NCBI RefSeq assembly: GCF_024166365.1
Contig: NC_064820.1
Coordinates: forward strand, 141,938,001 to 142,002,000
Length of the DNA stretch: 64,000 nt
Source: Elephas maximus indicus
Lineage: Eukaryota; Chordata; Mammalia; Proboscidea; Elephantidae
Direction: 5' to 3'
The notes under the pieces are model-generated. The model did no database searches. It worked only from the letters and a program-made list of their open reading frames with translations, and was not told the origin of the DNA. The translations under genes were made by a program, and so were the position numbers. Below, in pieces: positions 12,201 through 20,939 of the stretch (the stretch's first letter is position 1; each line of letters begins with the position of its first letter).

Positions 12201-13108
12201 AAAGACTAAAATGATAAAGATCATGGAAGAAAAATAGCAACAACATTAGGAACCCTAATACAAGGCATAAACAGAATACAAAACATTAGTAAAAATGACG
12301 AAGAGAAACCAGATAACTGGGAGCTCCTAAAAATCAAATACCTATGCTCATCTAAAGACTTCACCAAACGAGTAAAAAGACCACCTACAGTTTGGGAAAA
12401 AATTTTCAGCTATGACATCTCTGACCAGCACCTGATCTCTCAAATCTATATGATTCTGTTAAAACTCAACCACAAAAAGACAAACAACCCAACCAAAAAG
12501 TAGGCAAAGGATATGAACACGCACTTCACTAAAGAAGATATTCAGGCAGCTAACAGACACATGAGAAAATGCTCTTGATCATTAGCCATTAGAGAAATGC
12601 AAATTAAAACTACCATGAGATTCCATCTCACTCCAACAAGGCTGGCATTAATCTAAAAAACACAAAATAATAAATGTTGGAGGGGCTGCGGAGAGATTGG
12701 GACTCTTATACACTGCTGGTGGGAATGTAAAATGGTACAACCACTTTGGAAATCTATCTGGAGTTTCTTAAAAAGTTAGAAATAGAAGTACCATACAACC
12801 CAGAAATCCCACTCCTCGGAATATACCCTAGAGAAATAAGAGCTTTTACACAAACAGATATATGCACACCCATGTTTATTGCAGCTCTGTTTACAATAGC
12901 AAAAAGCTGGAAGCAACCAAGGTGTCCATCAATAGATGAATGGTTAAATAAATTATGGTACTTTCACACAATGGAGTACTACGCATCGATAAAGAACAGT
13001 GACGAATCTGTGAAACATTTCATAACATGGAGGAACCTGGAAGGCATTATGCTGAGCGAAATTAGTCAGAGGCAAAAGGACAAGTACTGTGTAAGACCAC
13101 TATTATAA
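9290..13108 (+). pseudogene. LINE-1 ORF2 (endonuclease / reverse transcriptase) remnant
   Basis: Spans about 3.8 kb, matching a normal ORF2 of roughly 1,270 codons. Starting at ATG 9290 I see APE-type endonuclease motifs (TTLNVNGLNAPIKR; CCLQETHL; VGDFNTPLS near 9715; FSDHKA near 9970). Further on are reverse transcriptase motifs (TRQGCPLS near 11270; FADDMIIY near 11392) and the C-terminal block HTMEYYASIK...LSEISQRQKDKY ending at 13108. The frame changes at least six times between 9526 and 12746 and there are in-frame stops, so no full protein is possible. The catalytic FADD box itself is preserved. Confidence 0.92.
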
Positions 13109-14120
13109 GTTCTTGAGAAATAGTATAAACTGAGAAGAACACATTCTTTTGTGGTTATAAGAGGGGGGAGGGAGGGAGGGTGGGAGAGGGCTATTTACTG
13201 ATTAGTTAGTAGATAAGAACTAATTTAGGTGAAGGGAAGGACAATACTCAATACAGGGAAGGTCAGCTCGACTGGACTGGACCAAAAGCAAAGAAGTTTC
13301 CAGGATAAACTGAATGCTTCGAAGGTCAGCAGAGCAAGGGCGGGGATTTGGGGACTATGGCTTAAGGCGACTTCTAAGTCAATTGGCATAATAAACTCTA
13401 TTATCAAAACATTCTGCATCCCACTTTGAAGTATGGCGTCTGGGGTCTTAAATGCTAACAAGCGGCCATCTAAGATGCATCAATTGGTCTCAACCCACCT
13501 GGATCAAAGGAGAATGAAGAACACCAAGGTCACATGATAACTATGAGCCCGAGACAGAAAGAGGCATATGAACTAGAGACTTACTTACATCCTCCTGAGA
13601 CCAGAAGAACTAGGTGGTGCCCGGCCACAACCGATGACTGCCCTGACAGGGAGCACAAGAGAGAACTCCTGAGGGATCAGGAGAACAGTGGGATGCAGAC
13701 CTCAAATTCTCATAAAAAGGCCAGACTTAATGGTCTGACTGAGACTAGAAGAATCCCGGCAGTCATGGTCCCCAAACCTTCTGTTGGCCCAGGACAGGAA
13801 CCATTCCTGAAGACTACTCATCAGACATGGAAGGGACTGGACGATGGGTTGGAGAGAGATGCTGATGAAGAGTGAGCTACTTGTATCAGGTGGACACGAG
13901 ACTATATTGGCATCTCCTGTCTGGAGGGGAGATGGGAGGGTAGAGAGGGTTAGAAACTGGCAAAATTGTCACGAAAGGAGAGACTGGAAGGAGGGAGCGG
14001 GCTGACTCATTAGGGGGAGAGTAAATGGGAGTATGTAGTAAGGTGTATATAAGCTTATATGTGACAGACTGACTTGATTTGTAAACTTTCACTTAAAGCA
14101 CAATAAAAATTATTAAAAAA
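13109..14120 (+). other. LINE-1 3'UTR with poly-A signal
   Basis: A one-kilobase 3'UTR with a G-run tract at 13163-13190 and long blocks shared with 40994-42009 and 56637-57325 (for example 'ccatctaagatgcatcaattggtctcaaccc' and 'gtaaactttcacttaaagcac'). It ends AATAAAAATTATTAAAAAAAAG just before the duplicated target. An open frame at 13534-13875 recurs in the other copies but sits in the UTR and shows no L1 domain. Confidence 0.88.
13163..13190 (+). other. Potential G-quadruplex in L1 3'UTR
   Basis: Six runs of three or more G on the sense strand (13163-13168, 13170-13172, 13174-13176, 13178-13180, 13182-13184, 13188-13190) separated by one- to three-base loops, the pattern expected of a G4. 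A shorter four-run version is at 41051-41067 in the second L1. G-rich 3'UTR tracts are a known L1 property. Confidence 0.75.
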
Positions 14121-14223
14121 AAGATAAAGTACCATGTACAGTGTATTTTCAATGTATTTATCAAACAATGTAGATTTGGTGCCTACTGGATCCAGAGGAT
14201 GATACTTTCACAAGGCTATTGAC

Positions 14224-14608
14224 CGGGGTGGATTATCTAATAGGCAAGGTAAGCATGGTGCTTACCAGATCATCTGTAGCAAACTCTTTCATATTTTTCA
14301 CCACGTGAAAGATTATGCTTCTAGGTACGGCTGCCGTCTGTCTCTCTCCCCACCCCACAGCCCTTTCCTAAAGAATCAAAGCTTCTTTTCTAACTTACTG
14401 TACGTAACAGGGACAGATAACCCAATAAGCAAGGTAAGCACGGGTTTACTTACTAATCTCTAGCAAACAATTTCACATGTTTTTCATCACTGTGAAATTG
14501 ATTACTACAGATTTCTATCACTGCAAAAAACATGTGAAATTGTTCACTAGAGATAAGTAAGCACAAGTAAGCCCGTGCTTACCTTGCTTACTGAGTCATC
14601 TGCCCCTG
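14224..14608. mobile_element. hAT-like non-autonomous inverted-repeat element
   Basis: A 385-bp unit bounded by inverted ends. The left end is CGGGGTGGATTATCTAATAG followed by GCAAGGTAAGC, and the right end read on the minus strand is CAGGGGCAGATGACTCAGTA followed by the same AGCAAGGTAAGC. It is flanked by an exact 8-bp direct repeat CTATTGAC (14216-14223, 14609-14616) that fits the hAT target pattern nTnnnnAn. A third end-like copy starts at 14408 (CAGGGACAGATAACCC). 14408-14484 and 14525-14608 form a long imperfect palindrome. There is no transposase frame. The hAT assignment rests on the CAGGG termini and duplication length. I cannot name a family. Confidence 0.7.
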
Positions 14609-14616
14609 CTATTGAC

Positions 14617-16189
14617 AATCACGCCACCTTTCACTCAGAGAATCTGTGGGTGTTGCAGCCCTGCCTCATTGAGAATCAGTCTGTCTGAACTCCAGAGACT
14701 GGAGACTTAACCCAGAGCCAGGGTGGTGCTTAACTACCACTCCAATTTGCCTTAATTTCAGACAGAAGTCCCTCTGTTTCAGCAGAATTCTCACAGCAGC
14801 AAGCACAGCAGTGGCATAAAACCAGATTCAGACACTGAGGAGGATTCTGAAAGTTGTATTAAGTAATGTAAACATGTTTCCAAACCATGAAATGAAAATG
14901 TATCTTATTTTCTGCTCAAATTTTAGAATTCACTCACCTATTAAAAACAAACAAAAAATCTGTTACGATCATAATTTTTTAAATAAATTTTTGTTACAAT
15001 AGGCTAACCAATTAATCAGTGTAGTTTTCCTCCCAATTTTTGACTAACCATATAAAACCTAAATCAGTGTGGTAGCTCTAATTACATGGAATAATATATG
15101 TTCAAATTATTAATGAGAATGTGGTTTTCCAAAACTCCATTTCCATTCTATTGCATGCCTTGAGGAGAAAACACAGTGCTCATGCAGCATTTTGAATACT
15201 GGATAAGAATAAAAAAAAAGAAAGTGCTATCTTTCGCTGAGAGGAACATACCACTGCATCGTACCACATTTACTGGATACTTACAGCTTAGGCCAGATAC
15301 CCACTTAACTGCACGGTTTTCTATCCTTTTCAAGAATCAGAGTTTCTTTCTGGCATAGAACTGATTTGTTCACTAGAAGCAAAAATCAGGTGGCTGTTCA
15401 GGACATTGTACCGAATAGCATTCACACCACACGCTAACCGTTCTGCACTACTCAGAGTAGAATTCAACTTGACAGTTTTCATTTACATGAAGCTGACAGT
15501 TTCAGTCTCTTGGAAAGTTTTCTGGAACTTTGAGCTCCAACATAACATAAATGGCACCTGGACAATCTCCCAATTATATTACGTGGAAAACTTCACCAAA
15601 ATACAGAGGTCCTCCTTAGCAGTTAATTTAGCAATTAACACACAGTAAAATGAACTTTTTTTCACACTAATGTTCTTTATTAGTCATCAGTTGTTTTTTT
15701 TTCCCCCGTCTGCAATAACCATTTCCTGGATAAAACAAATGAGCCGTGAAGAATTCCCTCGTTCTCTTTGAATGTCTGGAATGGTATTATGATAGCATAT
15801 TAAATAAATGAGTAGGAGAATCAATTGATGTCCCATTTTCTAAATATTGGACAAAGTATTAAAAAAAAAATCAGTTGAGTTTATGGGAAAGTGAGTAAAT
15901 TGTGAGCGAGGTTTTGAACCTGGACCTGGTAAGATGGAAGATTTATTAGGAAATCTTATAGCTGGAAATTCACCTTATTTGCTCCAAAATGACATATCAC
16001 CTAAAGCTGAGAACTTTTAGTCCATTGACTGGTCTTCTGATGGATCAGTCCAGAAGCACTAATTAGAAATCTATTTACACTTATAAATAGGGTGGTCATA
16101 AAATTCACGATCTAAATGGAGACAATTTTAACAGTGAAAGCAGGTGCTAATAAAAATTACACTGACAGAGTAAGAATGAAGCACGATTG
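14617..16189. other. Non-coding sequence, nothing recognised
   Basis: No convincing gene or repeat. Short open frames at 15148-15358 and 15406-15648 lack codon or splice support. Confidence 0.45.
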
Positions 16190-16200
16190 TCTTGGGCAAA

Positions 16201-16320
16201 GAAGCCCTGGTAACACAGTGGTTAAAGCTATTGACTGCTAACCACTAAAAGGTCAATGACCTTATGGGGTCATTACGAGTTGGAAACGGCTCGACAGCAG
16301 TGGGTTGGATTTGGTTGGGG
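16201..16320 (+). mobile_element. AfroSINE with internal deletion
   Basis: Head CCCTGGTAACACAGTGGTTAAAG, then a shortened middle joined directly to the tail ATTACGAGTTGGAAACGGCTCGACAGCAGTGGG. TCTTGGGCAAA flanks both sides (16190-16200, 16321-16331). The element is only about 120 bp because the central part is missing. Confidence 0.92.
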
Positions 16321-16920
16321 TCTTGGGCAAACCAGCAACTTTAATTAGAGGTGACCTTTGCCCTCAGTGCATACCCAGTTAAGACAGACCACTCAGAAGT
16401 GAACAGACAAGAGGACAAACAAACAGGACATTGGGCCATTTAAATCCATTAAACATAAAATTATATATAAGCAAGAAGTGTCTTTTATTCTTAGATTCAG
16501 AACTCTAAACCACAGTTCTTGTTTGAAAAAACTAGTACTATTAAGTTGTTTTTAGCTAAAATGAAGACATATCAGCAAAAGAGGATGGGGTGGTGAAGGA
16601 ACTAGGACTCATGACATGGGAAAAGTATTTGAAAAACCTGAGAAGGTTTAGACAGGAAAGAGATTTAGCAGTGGCTCATGAAAACTATTTGTAAATCCTT
16701 TGAGAGCTGTTTTCAGCAGGATGAGTTTACTTCTTTTCTGTGCCTTGAGAAGTCAGGGCTGGGATTAAGGACTGAAAGAGAAAAGGGATAGATCTTTAAG
16801 CTCAGCAAGAGATTGTTTTTGAACAGTGGCAAGTGCCCAACTATACACTAAGCTGCCACGTGAATGAGTGAGTGCCCCTACGCTAGAGATACACAAGTAG
16901 GATCTTAACGATCATTTATT

Positions 16921-17165
16921 CTTTTCATAGAACATCTAGTATATAGCAGGCATTATACTAAATAATTAACAAGCAAAATCTTACCTAAATATCACAACAA
17001 TTTCGTATGCTAGGCAATGATGGCAAGGATGGCACAGAACAGGTGGTGTTTCATTCTGTTGTACATAGTGTTACTATAAGTCAGAACTGACTCGACAGCA
17101 CCTAACAACATTATAATTATCCCTATTTTATAATGAGGATACTAAAGCACGTCCAAGAATGTAAA
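16921..17165 (-). repeat. MIR-like repeat split by RTE tail
   Basis: Left part 'catctagtatatagcaggcattatactaaataatta...taaatatcacaacaattt' and right part 'ataattatccctattttataatgaggatactaaagcac' together follow an antisense MIR. The RTE tail at 17016-17112 sits between them, so it is the younger insertion. Confidence 0.6.
17016..17112 (+). mobile_element. RTE (BovB-like) LINE 3'-tail fragment
   Basis: A short 5'-truncated LINE end: 'ggatggcacagaacaggtggtgtttcattctgttgtacatag' leading into TCAGAACTGACTCGACAGCACCTAACAACA. The last 40 bp match the AfroSINE tail, but the preceding part and the AACAAC ending are those of the afrotherian RTE. Confidence 0.7.
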
Positions 17166-17260
17166 CCTAATATGTACTATACAGGGTTGATCTAAATGGA
17201 TTTCTAAGTTTCTCCTTAGATGATTTACAAAATCTGGCTTAAATTGTTTTAAACTATATA

Positions 17261-17425
17261 CCCAAAACCAAACCCACTGCCGTGGAGTCGATTCTGACTC
17301 ATAGCGATCCTATAGGACAGAGTCGAACTGCCCCATAGAGTTTCCAAGGAGCAACTGGTGAATTCGAACTGCTGACCTCTTGGTTAGCAGCTGCAGTACT
17401 TAACCACTACGCCACCAGGGTTTCC
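17261..17425 (-). mobile_element. AfroSINE, antisense, with target-site duplication
   Basis: A near-complete short-form AfroSINE with preserved head, B-box-like GTTCGAATTC region and CGACTCCACGGCAGTGGG tail on the minus strand. AAACTATATA is duplicated at 17251-17260 and 17426-17435. Confidence 0.94.
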
Positions 17426-17567
17426 AAACTATATATATAAAAAACAAACAAACAAACAAAAACTCTCAAAAGAAGTCCAGAAGACAGGGTGAATGGCTAG
17501 CACAGTACTCAGGCTCTTCCTGTGCTGGCTTCATTCACAGATTGGTTGCAAGATACTGTCAATACTT

Positions 17568-17825
17568 TCAGACATCATATCTGGATTTTTTGCTCAGCAT
17601 ACAGATTGAATAAGTAGGATGAAAGGATACAACCCTGATACACACCTTTCCTGATTTTAACCCATATAGTAGCCCTTGTTCTATGCCAATGACCACCTCT
17701 TGTTCTATGTACAGGTTCTGCATGAGCACAATTAAGTGTTCTGGAATTTCTATTTTTTGAAAAGTTATCCATAATTTTTTATGATCCACACAGCTGAATA
17801 CCTTTGAATAGTCAACAAAACACAA
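17568..17825 (-). pseudogene. RTE reverse transcriptase fragment
   Basis: The minus-strand frame starts CFVDYSKVFSCVDHKKLW, the palm motif-A region of RTE reverse transcriptases (normally F-x-DY-x-KAFD-x-V-DH). The second aspartate-type position is altered to S (VFSCVDH). It continues through IPEHLIVLMQNLYIEQEVV. A +1 frame at 17575-17772 carries the next piece (KIRKGVYQGCILSSYLFNLYAEQ). The sequence ends before the YADD box. Confidence 0.8.
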
Positions 17826-19960
17826 GTAAACATCTTTCTGATATTCTTTGCTTTCATCCAGGACCTATCTGACATCAGCAATGATATCCTTTGTTCCAAG
17901 TCCTCTTCTGAAACCAGCTTGAATTTCTGGCAGTTCCCTGTCAATGTATTGCTGCAGCCATTTTTGAATTATCTTCAGGATAATTTTACTTGCATGTGAT
18001 ATTAATGATATTGTTCAATAATTTCTGCATCTGTTGGGTCCACTTTCTTTGGAATGGGCATAAATATCTCTTCCAGTCACTGGCGAGCTAGCTGTCTTCC
18101 AAATTTCGTGATATAGACGAGTGAGCACTTCAGGGCTGTATCCATTAGTTGAAACACCTCACCTGGTATTCCTTTGATTCCTGGAGCCTTGTTTTTCACC
18201 AATGCATTCAGTGCCGCTTGGACTTTTTCCTTCAATACCATCTGTTCTTGTTCATATACTACCTACAAAACGGAGGAACATCTACCAATTTTGTTTGGTA
18301 CGGTGACTGTGTATTCCTTCCATCTCTTTTTTTTTTTTTTTTTGATGCTTCCTGTGACATTCAGTATTTTGCACGTAGAATTCTTCAAAATTGAAACTAG
18401 AGGCTTGAATTTTTTTCTTCAACTCTTTCAACTTGAAAAATGCTGAGTATTTTCTTTCCTTTTGGTTTTCTAATTCTAGGCTTTTGTACAATTCTTTATA
18501 ATACTGTCTTCTTGAGCTTCCCTTTGAAATTTCCTGTTTGGCTTTTTACTTCATCATTTCTTCCTTTTGCTTCAGCTACTCTATGTTCAGCGGCAAGTTT
18601 CAGAGTCTCTTCTCACATCCAATTTGGTCCTTCCCCCCCGCCCCTTCTGTTGTTTCAACTTTTCCTTTCTTTATGTATGGCGTCCTTCATGTCATCCCAC
18701 AACTTCTCTGGTCTTCAGTCGGTAGTGTTCAATGTGCCAAATCTATTCCTGAAATGGTGTCTAAATTCAAGTGGGATATACTCAAGGTGGTACTTTGGCT
18801 TTTGTCAACTTGTTCTAATTTTCTTCAGCTTCGACTTGAACTTGCACATGAGCAATTGATGGTCTGTTCTGCAATCAGCACCTGGCCTAGTTCTGACTGA
18901 TAATATTGAGCTTTTCCATCATCTCTTTCCACTGTTGCAGTCCATTTGGTTCCTGTGTATTCCATCCAGCGAGGTCCATGTGTATAGTCGCTGTTTAGGT
19001 TGTTGAAAAAAAAGTATTTGGAATGAAGAAGTATTTGGTCTTGCAAAAATCCTATCATGAGATATCCAGCGTTGTTTCTATCATCAAAGCCGTATTTTCC
19101 AAGTATAGATCTTTCTTCTTTGTTTCCAACTTTCTCATTCCAATCACCAGTAATTATCAATGCATACTGATTGCATGTTCAATCAATTTCAGACTGCAGA
19201 AGTTGGTAAAAATCTTCAATTTCTTTGTCTTTGGTATTAGTGGTTAGTGCATAAATTTGAATAGCAGTCATATTAACTGTTCTTCCTTGTAGGAGTATAG
19301 ATATTATCCTATCACTGACAGCATTGTACTTCAGGATAGATCTTTCGGGTGAATGCACTGCCATTCTTCTTCAATTTGTCATCCCACCATAGTAGACCAT
19401 ATGATTGTCTGATTTAAATGGCCAACACCAATTCATTTCAGCTCACTAATGCCCAGGATATTGATCTTCAAGCATTCCATTTCATTTTTGATGACTTCCA
19501 ATTTTCCTAGATTCATACAGCATACATTCCACATTCTGATTATTAATGGCTGTTGTTTGGTTTCTTTTCTTTGGTTTTCAGCTATTTCTTCTCAGTTTGA
19601 GTCAAACCGCATCAGCAAATGAAAATCCCACATGGTTTACACTATGTATGTCATTAAGATCAACTTTACTTTGAGGAGGCAACTCTTCCCCAGTTGTATT
19701 TTGAATACCTTCCAACCTGAGTTGTTCATCTTTCAGAACTATATCAGACAATGTTGTGCTGCTATCCACATTATTTTCACTGGTCAGTTTTTTCTGAAGT
19801 AGTTTCCAGGTTCTTCTTCTCATTATGTCTTAGTCTGGAAGTTTCACCGAAACCTGTCCACTATGGGTGACCCTGCTGGTGTTCGAAATACCAGTGACAT
19901 AGCTTCCAGCATCACAGCAACACACAAGCCATCACAGTACAACAAACTCAAAGATGAGTT
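17580..19960 (-). mobile_element. RTE (BovB-like) LINE body, antisense, 3' end missing
   Basis: About 2.4 kb of an RTE-clade retrotransposon reading right to left. The 5' leader is at about 19960-19600 (it shares a block with the SINE at 4611-4940), the endonuclease region is at about 19540-18830, then a linker, and the start of the reverse transcriptase is at about 18200-17570. The element stops before the catalytic YADD-type motif would appear, so both the end of RT and the 3' tail are absent. Multiple frameshifts and an inserted T run at about 18329-18343 show that it is dead. Confidence 0.85.
18825..19364 (-). pseudogene. RTE endonuclease domain remnant
   Basis: Minus-strand frames 19364-19179 and 19160-18825 encode AP-endonuclease-like pieces. 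The first includes VNMTAIQIYALTTNTKD and the second MIITGDWNEKVGN, the conserved GDWN/D motif of RTE endonucleases, followed by ILGKYGFDDRNNAG and an HGPRW / EYTGTKW segment. The two are in different frames, so the nuclease is split. In an intact element it nicks target DNA for reverse transcription. Confidence 0.8.
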
Positions 19961-20212
19961 GTGGTATAAAGGAGTAAAAGCATAAAAGTAAAAGAAAGTT
20001 TAAACTTGTGTTCTGGTGTGAATTGTAGAATAACAAATGTTCAATCCAGAATTCAGCCTAGGCTACTGATGTAAATTCTGCATATTCCATCTTTTTATGT
20101 GTTACTATATATGATGGCCTTCAAGCCATTTATCTTCATTAAGATGTATATATGCATATATATATATAATATGCACACTTTTTTATGTGTGTGTATATAT
20201 ATATACATATCC

Positions 20213-20376
20213 GGAAACCCTGGTGGTGTAGTGGTTAAGTGCTACGGCTGCTAACCAAAGGGTCGGCAGTTCGAATCTGCCAGGTACTCCTTGGAAACTC
20301 TATGGGGCAGTTCTACTCTGTCCTATAGGGTCGCTATGAGTCGGAATCGACTCGACGGCACTGGGTTGTTTTGGGT
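20213..20376 (+). mobile_element. AfroSINE, well preserved, with 13-bp duplication
   Basis: One of the best-conserved copies in the window: head GGAAACCCTGGTGGTGTAGTG, tRNA-like B box within CAGTTCGAATCTGCC, and tail TCGGAATCGACTCGACGGCA. The exact 13-bp repeat TATATACATATCC at 20200-20212 and 20377-20389 marks the insertion. High similarity to the expected family sequence suggests that it is comparatively young. Confidence 0.96.
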
Positions 20377-20389
20377 TATATACATATCC

Positions 20390-20939
20390 ATTTCCATTTC
20401 CACGATTCTGTTGGTACGAGCCATTAGATTATTCATTTTGAAGAGTACTACAATCACAAATGTGTTTGGCAATTCCACAACTTTTTTCATCTGTAGATAT
20501 TAAATGCTTTACAGATAATTAGGCTTTGGAGGGAAGGTGGAAGAAAGTGGTGATTTATAAATTTGTATTTGAAGTTGGTTCATTGGAATATTACCATAAT
20601 ATTGAGACAACTAATATGCAAAAGACAACATGGTTGTGTGGAGTCTTTTATAGGATGGCACTGTAATTAATTTGTTGCATTGCAGCCAAAGGTTATTATC
20701 TGAGCAACTGCTCTTTTATAAAACCTGCAAGATCTGTAGCCAAAGGGTTATCATGGGAAAAAAAAAAAAAAAGAAATTGTTTACTTGTGAGAGTGTTAGC
20801 CCTTTACATCTAAGAATTAATTTTCTTCTCTGCGCGGCTTTCCTGAAGAGGACTTCTGCAACCTTTGCCTAAGAATGGGAGATGCAGCTCAACAATATGG
20901 TTGAATTGAATATAGGGGCTTATTTCTTCATTTAAATAT
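20390..20939. other. Non-coding sequence, nothing recognised
   Basis: No gene or named repeat. There is an A run at about 20759-20772. Confidence 0.45.

Larger units (their letters stand above)
5982..14120 (+). mobile_element. Full-length afrotherian LINE-1, inactive
   Basis: An 8.1-kb autonomous non-LTR retrotransposon with all parts in order: 5'UTR (5982 to about 7822), ORF1 remnant, inter-ORF spacer, ORF2 remnant, 3'UTR with a G-rich tract, AATAAA and a short A run. The start GAGGCGGGGTCAAGATGGC is a typical L1 5' end. AAGATAAAGTACC is duplicated exactly at 5969-5981 and 14121-14133, proving complete insertion ends. Both ORFs are broken by several frameshifts and stops, so it cannot mobilise itself. 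The perfect 13-bp duplication suggests an insertion that is not very old. Confidence 0.96.

Noticed and set aside
13534-13875. A 113-codon frame in the L1 3'UTR that recurs near 41353-41778
   Set aside because: Recurrence is explained by shared ancestry of the UTR. The two frames differ by indels, and the product has no recognisable domain.
18149-18900. Plus-strand frames of 81-139 codons
   Set aside because: They are antisense to the RTE element body, rich in Phe/Ser from A-rich coding on the other strand.
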